Below, piece by piece: positions 55,021 through 64,000 of a stretch of DNA of 64,000 bases. The stretch spans positions 749,501 through 813,500 of the forward strand of contig CANJKZ010000093.1 of the NCBI GenBank assembly GCA_947471745.1. The letters run 5' to 3'. Each line of letters opens with the position of its first letter. Position 1 is the stretch's first letter. Origin of the DNA: Closterium sp. Naga37s-1. Its lineage: Eukaryota > Streptophyta > Zygnematophyceae > Desmidiales > Closteriaceae. The translations under genes and the position numbers were made by a program. The notes below the pieces were generated by a model. It saw only the letters and a list, made by a program, of their open reading frames with translations. It searched no databases and was not told the DNA's origin.

Positions 55021-55616
55021 CAGGGTGCGTGGCGACTGCGGTGCGCACGGCTGCTCCCCCACTGCACGCGCATCTGCAGCCGCGGAGCAGCCCCTACCCC
55101 CCCCCCCCCCCCCCCCCCTTTCTCCTCCCTCTCCCTGCTGCGCGTGCAGCAGTGGGGGGGAGGGTTTGGGGGTGGCGGGTGTGAGTAACCAGCTGGCGCC
55201 CCTCCTCTCTCTCTCACTACCGCACATGTCGCTGTGGGTGGGGGAGGTTGTGGGGGAGACGAGGGAGTGGCGGTAGGGATGCTGCGCCTGCTGGTGTGAG
55301 GGAGGGTTTTGGGAAAACGGGGGGAGGTTGAAGGGGGGTGGCCGCAGTGAAGCCAGCAGCTCCAGTCGCCCGTGAGCCCGTTGCTCCAGTTGCTACAGCC
55401 GCTCGTCTAGCCGCAGAGCCAGTTACTCCAGTTTCCCGTGTGCCAGTTGCTCCAATTGCCCGTGTGCCAGCAGCTTCAGCCGCCGCCCACCACCTCCTCT
55501 CCTCTCATGGTCCCTCCTCCTCCTCACTTGCCCTCTGCTTCTTCCGCTGCACTCTGCATGGTGTACCCCTTCAGGGGGCGTTGCTACACTTATACCTGCA
55601 AACAATTATGGGGGCG

Positions 55617-55780
55617 TGTCAAAACATGTTATTCATATTTTATATAATTGCTTGTAGTGTTGGTGTAGTTGTCTCATGTTTGGTGATGGTGCACCTCCTT
55701 GCCTTGCGTGTTCTTGTTTCCTATATCTTGTACCCTTGTTTCTTAATGAAACCCTTCATTCTTGTTTCCTGATTCTGACA
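55617..55780 (+). repeat. TRIM right LTR
   Basis: TGTCAAAACATG ... GATTCTGACA; the same length as the left LTR. Confidence 0.95.
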
Positions 55781-58753
55781 CGGCGGACTCACAGCTGGAC
55801 TGGGAAGTGGACAGGCGCCTTCCCCCGGAGGACGCAGCAGGGCTGTGTGAGCCTTGGGAGGAAGCGGAGGTCAAGCGTGCACTGGCGGAAATGGCGATGG
55901 GCAAGACGCCCGGGCGGGACGGCCTCCCGAAAGAGCTCTGGGAGTCGCAATGGGACCTGCTGGGAGGGCAAGTGATGCAGTTCGTGAAGGAGTTTGAGCG
56001 GACGGGGTCGTTGTCAAAGGAATTCTCAACTGCGGTGACGGTGCTGCTGCACAAAAACGGCGCCAAGGATGACTTGCAGAATTACCGCCCGATTACGCTG
56101 CTCAGCACGGCGTACAAGGTTATTGCGAATATATTGGCGAACAGAATAAAGCATAAGCTGGAGAAAGGGGTGTCGGCTGGCCAGTTCGGTTTCTTACCGG
56201 GCAGAAGTCTTGCTGGTGCGATGGCGATTGCGGCGGACGCGATCGACGCCGCCAACTTTGGGCAGGAGGACTGGTTCATGCTCCTAGTGGACTTCAGAAA
56301 AGCCTTCGACTCCGTGACACGAGGCTACCTGTTTGACGTGCTGCGGAAGATGGGTTTCCCGGAGACACGCATCAGGAAGTAGGTGGAGGGATTGCACCAG
56401 GAAGCGGCGACACGCATCTGCAACGATGGCTGGCTTGGGGAGGAGGTGCCGGTGCAGACTGGGGTGAGACAAGGCTGCCCCCTCGCGCCGTACCTCTTCC
56501 TCTGCGCGGTGGAGCCCTTCTGTCAAGAGGCACAAAGGAGATGGCTGGGTATTGACGTCAAGGGAGCTGGAAGGCTCACTTACCTGGGGTATGCGGACGA
56601 TACTACCCTCCTTTTGAAGGACCGGTCGCAGCTGGGGGATGCCGAACTGCTGCTCAAGGACTTTGAGCGGAGATCTGGGCTGGCGGTGAACTGGGACAAG
56701 TCGGTGGTGCTGCCGCTGGGGAGACAGCGTGATCTGCCGCCACCGGCTGCGGGATCTTTCAAATAGGCGTTACGGGATGAACCAGAGCGCCTGCTGGGGG
56801 TTTGGATAACTCCGGGGGGGGGGAGGCAAAGCCGTCATGGAGAAGAGCATTAACCAGAATGGAAGCGGAGCTAAAGAAATGGGAGGCGAAGTATCTCACC
56901 ACAACGGCGCGGGTGACAGTGGTCAACTCGTATGTTATGCCCATAGCGTTGTTCCAAGCGCAGGTGTACCCTCCCCCGGAAACGATATGGGAAGAACTGA
57001 GGAGGTTGTGCCACGCCTTCGTCTCCGGAGGAAGGGCGGGTGCGGAGCCGGGCTTCATTCTCTGGAGTGGGGAGCTCATGCAGCTGAAGAGAGAAGAGGG
57101 CGGGCTGGGGGTGATAAACCTCAAGGACCGGTTAGATGCAGAAGCGCTTCACTCGCTGGCGCTGCTGCTCACGGAAGAGGTGCCGCAGCGGCGACTGCTG
57201 GCAGAGCAAGCGGCGCGCTTCCCCCTTGGCTACGCGTCCCTTTTCGCACATGAATCCCTGCTGAAAGCATGGGGCACGGGGAGTGAACGTTGGAAGGCGA
57301 TTGCGGCTGCAGTGATGGCTTCGCCGGTCGTCAGGAACCTGCCAATCAGGAGCAGATGGGATATAGAGAAGGAGAGGGTGCTTTTTAATAGGCGCAACTT
57401 GCGCGATGGCAGCTGTCCCTTTGGAAGGGGGAAGGGCTCAGAGAGCCTTCACGAAATCACCGTGGGAGATCTGCTAATGAAGTGGGCGGATGGCACCCAA
57501 AGCTGGAAGTCACCGGAGCGTCTGGCACGTGACTTGGGCAGCAAACAGGCGGCGGAATTGGCTGCGGAGGTCATTGAGGCGATCCAGGGCGACTGGAAGG
57601 AGCGGGTTCTTAAGCCACTAACAGCGGAGGAGATGCTCGAGGCAACCAGGGTCGTGCGGAAGACGGTGAGGGGCGTGCAGATGTGGTGGATCCATAAAGC
57701 GGGCGGTCATTTGCTTCACTGCGCGAGGATGCAACAACAGGGAGACGGGAGGTCGTGGTATGTGCCAGGAGGGGCAAGATGCAAAGCATTGTCCGTATCA
57801 GACGTCACGCCAATGGCGATGATAGGCGACGAAGTGGCCGGGGAGATGGGCGACTCGCGTGTCAGGCTCCTGGGGTCGGAGCTTTGCGTGGGGAAGATAG
57901 TTGCCTCGCTGAAGCAGCTGAGAGTGGAGTTGGAGGCGGGGCACGAATAGCCGGACAAACTCCCTCGCCGTGCGGAGTGGGAGAAACTGTGGGGGAAGAA
58001 GGTTGACTGGAAGCGGACGATTGCGCGTAGAGATTCCCATGCGGTACCTGCAAAGGCGCGGGATGTCTTGTTGCGCGCTCACTGCTTCAATCTTCAAGTG
58101 GGGGACCGCATGAAGTTCTTGGGGGATCGGGCGAAATGCTCGCAATGCGGAGAGGCGGAGTCAGTGGACCATGCGCTGTTCTCCTGCCAATCCATTCAGC
58201 CAGTGGTGGGGGCTCTCAAAAAAGTGATCCGCTGGTTCAACCCAGCGAGGAGGGTGAGGACACTTGGCGACTTGCTGTTCCAGCGCGGGGGCACAGCGTC
58301 CGGCTTTTCGGAGCTGACGGTACTGGCAATCACGTTTCATCAGATCTGGGTGGAGCGCTGCAACGCGGTTTTCAGGGGGCGGAAGTTCCAGTGTCGGAAG
58401 CTGATGAGGAGAATTGTGACGGCTTTCTGTCTTTATGCGCGAACATACGAAGGCATCAAGCGAAGGAAGGCGTGGGTGAAGAAACGACACGTGGCCAAGC
58501 AACACCTGGCCAAGGATGAGGTCGCAGCTCTGGAAAATGTCAGCACGCGGATGGTTAACAAGCTCACGTGGCGTGATGAGTTCCTGTCCATCTGGACGGA
58601 CCGGAGGGCCAAGCACAAACCCCCGTAGACACCTACGAGGGGCGGCTCTCTCACTGTGTGTAATTGCCCCCCTCTTGCAACAGTTACGACTGTGGCCCCT
58701 TTTGCTGTATCCATGATATAGTAAAAAGCTTTCTAAAAAAAAAAAAAAAAAAA

Positions 58754-59297
58754 CATTCTCTTTAGCTGGTCGTTGTCAGGCCCCCAGATTCACTTTTAGA
58801 GGCCCTGATCGATCAGGGTCACCCTGTGCTCAAAGGCTGATTGCCAGTGTTACAAAAAAAAAAGCATGAAAAATCAGTGTCACATTTTTTTAAAGGCTGA
58901 TGGATCATTGTCCCTAAACTTAAAAGCCTGTTATTGCCAGGGCATCACCCTCGCCACGGCTGGCTGCCTCTTGGTACACTAGGCAGGAAAGGAGGGAAAC
59001 CCCTTTCGGATGGAAAGCATGGAGCAGAAGGGGACCCTGGATGGCAGAAACGGTGGCTGGGCGGCGTGGATGCATCCCATCATGGGAGCATCAGTGCTTG
59101 CCAGCACGACCAAGACAAACCGCGCCACAGGTGCAAGCAACGGTGCAGGAACCCTCGCAGCCTGCGAGCACCACTGTGTAGCAACCTTCTTATTGGTCAA
59201 CCCTTATGATGCAGCAAAACTGGCCAATGAACTGACAAGCCGCGCCAACAAAGCAGCCCTCAAAGTGAATTTGAGGGCGAATTTGTCTGGTAGTCCC
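58754..59297. other. Flank between LINE tail and solo LTR
   Basis: No gene recognised. Contains caggcccccaga (about 58,776), the inverted partner of tctgggggcctg left of the LINE (about 51,711), and CTGA-TCAG hairpin units from about 58,795 to 58,920. An open frame at 59,010-59,303 has no recognisable domain and runs into the solo LTR. Confidence 0.5.
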
Positions 59298-59435
59298 TGT
59301 TAGAATATGGAAACAGGAATGTTGACTAAAGCAGGATGAGTGGTACAAGTAGCAACCCTAACAAAGGGTTGTACCCCATAGGGAGTTACCCACTACAGCC
59401 TAACATTACTAACATGTTATAAACATGTTTTGACA
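59298..59435 (-). mobile_element. Solo LTR of a copia-like element with GTCCC target duplication
   Basis: 138 bp, TGTCAAAACATG ... ATTCTAACA on the minus strand, with TG...CA ends. The flanks GTCCC (59293-59297) and GTCCC (59436-59440) form a perfect target duplication. Internal similarity to the 38.8/45.9 kb LTRs (GGCTGTAGTG, GTACAAC, the leading TGTCAAA) suggests a related family. An LTR-LTR recombination remnant is the simplest reading. Confidence 0.88.
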
Positions 59436-59559
59436 GTCCCCGCCAGGCGGTGCTGACACCGCGGGAATCTGAGATTCTCTGTGTGTCTGGGCAAATCCAA
59501 GCGGAACTTGTAAGAATCGCATTCTATGTTAGTTTCGTTACAACGATGTGGAATCAGTG

Positions 59560-59710
59560 TACCTTGGAAAAAAAAGCCTGAAAATTCAGTGTTACCTATG
59601 AAAATAAGGCTGAAAAATCAGTGTCACTAAAATCTGAACTCTGAAAAATCAGTGTAGGTACACAAAAGTAGGCTGATAATCAGGAATTCCAGGAAAAAAA
59701 CCCTGATATC
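59560..59710 (+). repeat. CTGA-TCAG mini-hairpin repeats, right cluster
   Basis: Further units after A runs: gcctgaaaattcagtgttac (about 59,576), aggctgaaaaatcagtgtca (about 59,608), ctctgaaaaatcagtg (about 59,639) and aggctgataatcagg (about 59,669). The orientation is the same as the left cluster. Confidence 0.65.
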
Positions 59711-60149
59711 ATAGGGCCTGGTCGTTGTGCTTATACGATGACAAAATGATATAATATTCGGCTTCTGCAAAAGTACTTCCATAACATCATGAAAAATGCT
59801 TGTGTACATTAATTAATACCTAATTTGTATTATAGAAAATAAACGTAATATAAAAAATAACAAATAAGAACTATACTTTTCGCCTGAAAAAAAGCAGTAT
59901 ATTTGTTATTATTCTGCAGAGTTACGTCAAATTATTATTGTATTTGTAAAACAAATATAGTTTTGGTAGAATTTTATGAGTGATTTAGGTAAAAATGGGT
60001 GGGGGGGGCTTATCCATATAAAGCTGTTTATTCTAAGTTAGACATCAGTGTTGGTAATTTGGATTGGCATAACATGGTGCCGATTGCGATTATATGCTGT
60101 TCGTTTATAACAGATCCTTCTCCCTGCCCTTCACAATCCGGCCCCGAGC
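59711..60149. other. AT-rich upstream region of farnesylcysteine lyase
   Basis: Markedly AT-rich compared with the rest of the window, with no open coding sequence. Likely promoter and 5' UTR of the gene that starts at 60150 (or 60207), perhaps on top of old repeat sequence. Confidence 0.5.
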
Positions 60150-62809
60150 ATGAATGAATTCAGCACATTCTGCCTGCATTCACATTCAAAGCTCTGTCCT
60201 GCCAACATGTCTCCCACCCAGTGGCACCTATGGCTGCATCGTCGCTCTTGTTTCCCTTTTGTTCTTCTCCTTGGCCTCCTCGTTTCCATCATTCTCCTAT
60301 TCCCCCTAGCCTCTGCCAGTACTCCGCGTCCTCCGCCGCCGGCGGCGCACGACAGCCCATTCAAGGTCTGCATCGTGGGCGCCGGGATTGGCGGCGCCTC
60401 GGCCGCGTTTTTTCTCCGCAATGTCTCCCGCGCTCTTGAATCTGCCGTTCAGCCTTCTTTTCCCGAGATGGACATTCACGTGTTTGAGCGCGCGGGGAGG
60501 GTGGGCGGGCGGACGCTGCTGTTGAAGGTGCCGTTGGGGGAGCAGGCGGAGGGTGATGTGGTGAAGGTGGAAGCTGGTGCGAGCATTATCCACGGGAAGA
60601 ACCTGCACCTGGTGCGACTGGCGGAGCAGCTGCGGCTGGAGACTGCGTCTCCCGCTGACATGGACTTTGGCATCTGGGCCGGCCAGTGCCCCAGCAGCAG
60701 CGGCGGCGGCGGCGGCTCTAACAGCGGGGCCAGCGGGTGCAGCGGGGGAGGGTTCGTGTTCCAGGAGTGGAGGCTGGGCGAGGGGGCGGTGATGAGCTGG
60801 TTGGCGGACTTGGTGAATGGCGCACGCATGGCAGTGCGCTACACACTAGCAGGGCTGATAGCCATGCGCGCGTTCGTGGGGGACATGCTAGCGCGGTGGA
60901 TGCGCCTGTACGATGAGCGCAGGGAGGGCGGAGAGGCGTTTGAGACGCCTGAGGAGCTGCTGCGGTCGCTGGGACTGCTGGAGCTGACTAGTGTGACGCT
61001 GAGTGATGCTCTGCTGGAGAAGGGGCTGCCTGCCGTGCTCGTTAACGAGCTTGTCACGGTGATTGCTGCGTGGTGTTGAGAGGGATGGGAGGGGGTGGGA
61101 TGGGATGGGATGGGATGGGGTGGGGTGGGGTGGGGTGGGGTGGGGTGGGGTGGGGTGGGGTGGGATGGGGTGGGGTGGGGTGGGATGGAATGGCCCGCAA
61201 AACGGAATGGCATGGCGTGATGTGCTGCGATAAGAGTCTTCACCATGGACTCACCTCCGCCCTCCCTCCCTTCTTCCCTGCCTCGCACCACACTGTGCAA
61301 TCACACACCAGATGATCACTCGCGTGCAGTACGGGCAGAACGCAACAATTTCAGGGCTGCCCGGAGCAGTGGGGCTGTGCGGGACGGGCAGCGAACTGTG
61401 GAAAGTGCGCGGAGGCAACTGGCAGCTGGCTCAGGGCGCAATCCGCCTGGCAAACGCATCGCTGCACCTGCACTCGCGCGTTGCTCGCATTGCACAGCAC
61501 ACGGAAAGCGCAGGGGGTGGTTATGTGCTTCATATGCAGGCAAAGGAAGGCAAGCAGGGCAAGGCAGCTGGAGGGGAGCGTAGAGGTGAAGGAGGAGGTG
61601 ATGGTGCTGGCGGCAGTGGTGCTTCTGATGGTGCTGATGGTGCTGATGGTGCTGGTGGTGATGAGGGGGTGCGCTGTGATGCTGTGATCATCGCAACCCC
61701 AATGGAGCAGAACGGTATTGCCATTCACCCCGCGCCGGCAGTCCTGCCTCTGCGCACATACCAGCACACACACGTGACGTTTGTGCGCGCCACACTCAAG
61801 CATGTAAGAGGAAGAGATAGATGATCCGCCTCCAGTGTCTCTCGCCTTTCTCCGCTCCCTTGGGCTCCCCCCAGCATTTATGCCTCAATCCCCTCCCTGA
61901 AACCTTCTTTGCTCCCAATGCTGCTGTCTTTTTCCCTGCCAGACCTACTTCGGAGCAGCAGACGCACCGTCTCTTCCAGGGCTGATAGGGACGTTGGAGA
62001 ACGAGGGTATTCCCTTCAGCAGCATCAGCCGAGTGGCTCCCTGGGCGGCGGATGGCAGCAGTGTGTTCAAGGTCTTCTCACGGCAGCACCTTCCCGATGC
62101 CACCCTCGACGTGCTCTTTAGGTATGAAATCCGCTTGTACTGAGGCGATCTTTCACGCACCTCAAAAGTATGTTCAAGGTCTTCTCATGGCAGCACCTTC
62201 CTGACGACACCCTCGACTCGACGTGCTCTTGAGGTCAGCTCCCAATGCTCTCTTGCTATTCTCTCAAAGCTACCGGTGCACGAACAGAGTCAGACACGGT
62301 CAGTGGCACAGGTGCATGGCGCAGGGCACAGGGCACAACGCACAGGGCGTTCAGGGTTGTCCAATCGTTCCAGGGTTTAGGGTCCTGCTGTTTCCTCACA
62401 CCGTGCATGGCACTTACCTTTCTTTCCTCTGCCCACTGCTCGCTGCTCCTCCTCTTCCCCAACCTCCTCACCCTCCCACCGGCAACATGCATTGGATTCC
62501 AGGAACCGCTCGTTCACGAGGAGCATTGACTGGCCTGCATACCCGCACTATGCGCCGCCCGATGCCTTTGCACCCTTCCTGCTGGACGCTCACCATCTGT
62601 ACTACACGAGCACGTTCGAGAGTGCTGCCAGCGCCCTTGAAACTGCTGCTGTGGCTGCGAAAAACGTTGCTCACCTGCTGTTGACCCGGCTGCAGAAGCA
62701 GCAGCAGAAGCAGGAGTTGCCGCTTGGAAGGGGTGGGAGTGGTTATGTGGAGTCTATGGGCCTGGCTTCACCTGTGGAAGGTGCGGACAGGATGAAGGAC
62801 GAGCTTTAA
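60150..62809 (+). CDS. FCLY: Farnesylcysteine (prenylcysteine) lyase, FAD-dependent
   Basis: Four exons: 60150-61058, 61312-61803, 61943-62121 and 62503-62809, 628 residues in frame. Family reaction: FAD and oxygen dependent cleavage of the thioether in prenylated cysteine, giving cysteine, a prenyl aldehyde and hydrogen peroxide. It clears products of prenylated-protein breakdown. A hydrophobic signal-anchor covers residues about 34-56, so secretory-pathway or endolysosomal targeting is expected. The FAD site VCIVGAGIGGASAAFFLR is at about 73-90, followed by FERAGRVGGRT. Conserved blocks are RVQYGQNATISGLPGAVGL, GGNWQLAQGA, CDAVIIATPMEQ, QHTHVTFVRA and AFAPFLLDAHHLYYTSTFES. The second ATG at 60207 may be the true start. 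A Gly/Asp/Ala-rich loop (about 61,560-61,680) is an unusual insertion. The first donor was chosen because it joins ELVT to MITRVQYGQ in frame. Confidence 0.95.
61083..61190. repeat. (ggatg/gggtg)n pentanucleotide repeat in FCLY intron 1
   Basis: About 20 copies of a 5-bp unit gggat/ggggt right after the first FCLY exon. Confidence 0.92.
62050..62235. repeat. Duplicated FCLY exon end in intron 3
   Basis: The last about 65 bases and donor of exon 61943-62121 (tgttcaaggtcttctcacgg...gtgctctttaggt) recur at about 62,169-62,233 with several changes and a frame loss. The junction contains tgaggcg ... cgcacctcaaaag, an imperfect relative of the TRRAP junction palindromes. Confidence 0.8.
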
Positions 62810-63538
62810 TATGCACACAACGTGCGTTGTTCAGTTAGCATTCATTGCATTCGGTCCGTGTGCGCACTGTCAGACCTGTACCTTCCATGTACTCCACCCA
62901 CCACCCGTGTTTCAATCCCATGCTTATTCTGGGTGTTTGTTTCGTTCCCCTGCCTCGGTTGCTGTTACTGTAAATGGAAGTACAGACGGTGGTGATAGGT
63001 ATTGCGAGAGTTTTCTGCATTTGTCCGTTTGTAAATGACAATGACATTGATCAACACTGATGCCTGCACTAGCTGTCAGGATTTCTGGGACTAGCACATA
63101 CAGGTGTACCGTGAGCATAGGTTTTAATTTCAACAGGAACCGAAATCCGCGTCGTACCATTTGTGCTGTTAAATCCTAGTGCGAATTGTAACTCGATGTG
63201 AGTGAATGGTGGCGTGACTCAATAGTGAAAAGGCTGTATACACAATCAAACTCGTATCCCTGCAGTGAGCCTTCATCACACCGTAAGAGCGGAAGCCAAT
63301 CATAAGCCTGATAGACGCATACAACAGGGCGACGGCAAATTCTCAACATACGGTAGGAATGGCATGCTAGAAACCCCCGACACCAAACATCTCTCTCTCC
63401 GTGTGTGGGTTTCATGTAGCTACCACTCGTCTCTTTATTCCACTGGCTATTCAGCTGTTCCTTGCAGTGCAGTGGGGTAGCCCTCATTCGGCAAGGCTCA
63501 ACCAGTTGCCTTGTCGTCGCTGCACATGCACTGCCCAC
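62810..63538. other. FCLY 3' UTR and intergenic
   Basis: No gene recognised. Presumably holds the FCLY 3' UTR and the end of a convergent minus-strand transcript. Confidence 0.5.
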
Positions 63539-63905
63539 CTACAAGCCTCCCTCGTCCTCACCCTGCTCTCGCCGTGCTGACCACCACGCTCTCCCTTTCG
63601 AGCACTGCTGTAACCTGGGCCCACCCACACTATGGCCACGTGCACCTGCCTGCATCCCTGGCTCTGATGCTGCTGCCGCCGCTGCTGCTGATGGGGTCTT
63701 GCGCCTTGGGCCTGGTGCGCCCCCCCCGCGTGCCGTAGCGCGTGGAATGGAGTAAGCGTTGGGGTGGTGTTGGTTGGCAGTGAGAGGAGTGTTGGGGGGA
63801 ACTCCAGGTGAAGGGGTGGATGAGAAGGGGGGCTCAGTGGGCGTGTCAGAGTTTATGGTTGAGAGGCCTAGCTGATGCAACACTATTGCTTCCATGTCAC
63901 AGTCT
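63539..63905 (-). CDS. Possible last exon of an unidentified minus-strand gene
   Basis: An open frame follows a good acceptor (CACCTGCAG before ACTGTGACATGG on the minus strand) and starts DCDMEAIVLHQLGLSTINSD. It then becomes Pro/Ser/Thr-rich and Ala-rich, ending at the stop at 63539. The opening looks like real protein; the rest is low complexity. No family was recognised, and the remainder of the gene would lie beyond the right edge. Chance openness in GC-rich DNA cannot be excluded. Confidence 0.3.
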
Positions 63906-64000
63906 GCAGGTGGCACACACACAAGAGCACACATGAGCACACATATGAGCACATAAGCGAGCACACATGAACTGTATGGGAGCATACACACACGCACACA

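Larger units (their letters stand above)
54564..55780 (+). mobile_element. TRIM-like non-autonomous LTR element nested in the LINE
   Basis: Two 164-bp LTRs (54564-54727 and 55617-55780), both starting TGTCAAAA and ending in CA, are flanked by a perfect 5-bp target duplication CGGCG (54559-54563 and 55781-55785). The primer site follows the left LTR, and the purine-rich ttatgggggcg precedes the right LTR. The 889-bp interior has no gag, protease, integrase or RT. The two LTRs differ at only about six positions. It splits the LINE ORF2 reading frame, so it landed after the LINE. Confidence 0.95.
53351..58628 (+). pseudogene. LINE ORF2: APE-type endonuclease, reverse transcriptase, zf-RVT
   Basis: Endonuclease pieces: LTFSVLNVNGLG, then after a frameshift near 53,600 LAEDLNLVEDPTLD and DHWSAVHLKL. 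The reverse transcriptase follows the nested insert: MGKTPGRDGLPKELW, NYRPITLLSTAYKVIANILANR, GFLPGRSLAGAM, LLVDFRKAFDSV, VRQGCPLAPYLFL and the catalytic LGYADDTTLLL near 56,590. The C-terminal zinc-binding motif is KCSQCGEAESVDHALFSC. In-frame stops lie at 53916, 56380, 56764 and 57948, and a G run near 56,813 shifts frame. It is a dead copy, but its domains remain clear, so decay is moderate. Confidence 0.93.
51757..58753 (+). mobile_element. LINE (non-LTR) retrotransposon, decayed, with nested TRIM element
   Basis: ORF1-like frame, then ORF2 with endonuclease, reverse transcriptase and C-terminal zinc domain, ending in a 19-base poly(A) at 58735-58753. The 5' end is uncertain; it may extend to about 50,749. 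ORF2 has four or more stops plus frameshifts, and is also cut by an LTR element at 54564-55780. Without that insert the body would be about 5.8 kb from ORF1 to tail. Confidence 0.92.

Noticed and set aside
54727-55384. Protein gene inside the TRIM element
   Set aside because: Competing open frames on both strands come from a GC tandem repeat; no gag or pol motif is present.
59010-59303. 97-codon plus-strand open frame right of the LINE
   Set aside because: No domain recognised and it ends in the solo LTR; probably chance.
1-64000. tRNA and rRNA genes
   Set aside because: No cloverleaf-like or rRNA-like sequence was recognised on either strand by eye.

Overview
This is a nuclear genome window from a green plant, most likely a streptophyte alga; an early land plant is not excluded. 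Four intron-bearing genes with GT-AG introns of roughly 100-2,600 bp can be read: a GCR1-type seven-transmembrane receptor, the SAGA/NuA4 scaffold Tra1/TRRAP, the nuclear-fusion protein GEX1/KAR5 and farnesylcysteine lyase. GCR1, GEX1 and this lyase together are a plant-lineage set. The DNA is GC-rich, and its exons carry long CAG/CTG-type runs coding Ala, Gln and Gly. The species cannot be named from the sequence.

Layout. 1-1383 (minus): 5' part of GCR1, running off the left edge. 2374-37807 (minus): one very large TRRAP gene, read here as 37 exons in one continuous frame (about 7,104 residues without the unseen first exon). Plant and animal homologues have about 3,900. Most of the excess is one 8.1 kb exon holding about 2,550 residues of low-complexity Ala/Pro/Gln, then Lys/Glu, then Gln sequence. 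A 2.2 kb satellite of about 35 units of 63 bp, each with a perfect 20-bp palindrome, lies in one TRRAP intron. 38759-45963 (minus): a decayed Ty1/copia retrotransposon with 5-bp target duplications. 46274-50481 (minus): GEX1, 7 exons. About 51.7-58.75 kb (plus): a decayed LINE with APE-type endonuclease, reverse transcriptase and poly(A) tail, interrupted by a 1.2 kb non-autonomous LTR element (TRIM type) with perfect CGGCG target duplications. 59298-59435: a solo LTR. 60150-62809 (plus): farnesylcysteine lyase, 4 exons. 63.5-64 kb: possible last exon of another minus-strand gene.

The most unusual signal is a recurring architecture inside introns. Decayed partial copies of the neighbouring exon edge (the exon end plus its splice site) sit beside the real edge. 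At many of these junctions there is a palindrome of the form TTTTGAG-N4-CTCAAAA. This recurs at about eight places in TRRAP, with one weaker case in the lyase gene. The 63-bp satellite carries the same palindrome and looks like a runaway version of the same process.

The genes do not form a pathway. TRRAP acts in chromatin-based transcription, GEX1 in nuclear fusion after fertilisation, GCR1 in membrane signalling, and the lyase in recycling prenylated cysteine. Exon edges were placed by hand from splice signals, reading frame and remembered homologues; no alignment or RNA evidence was available.
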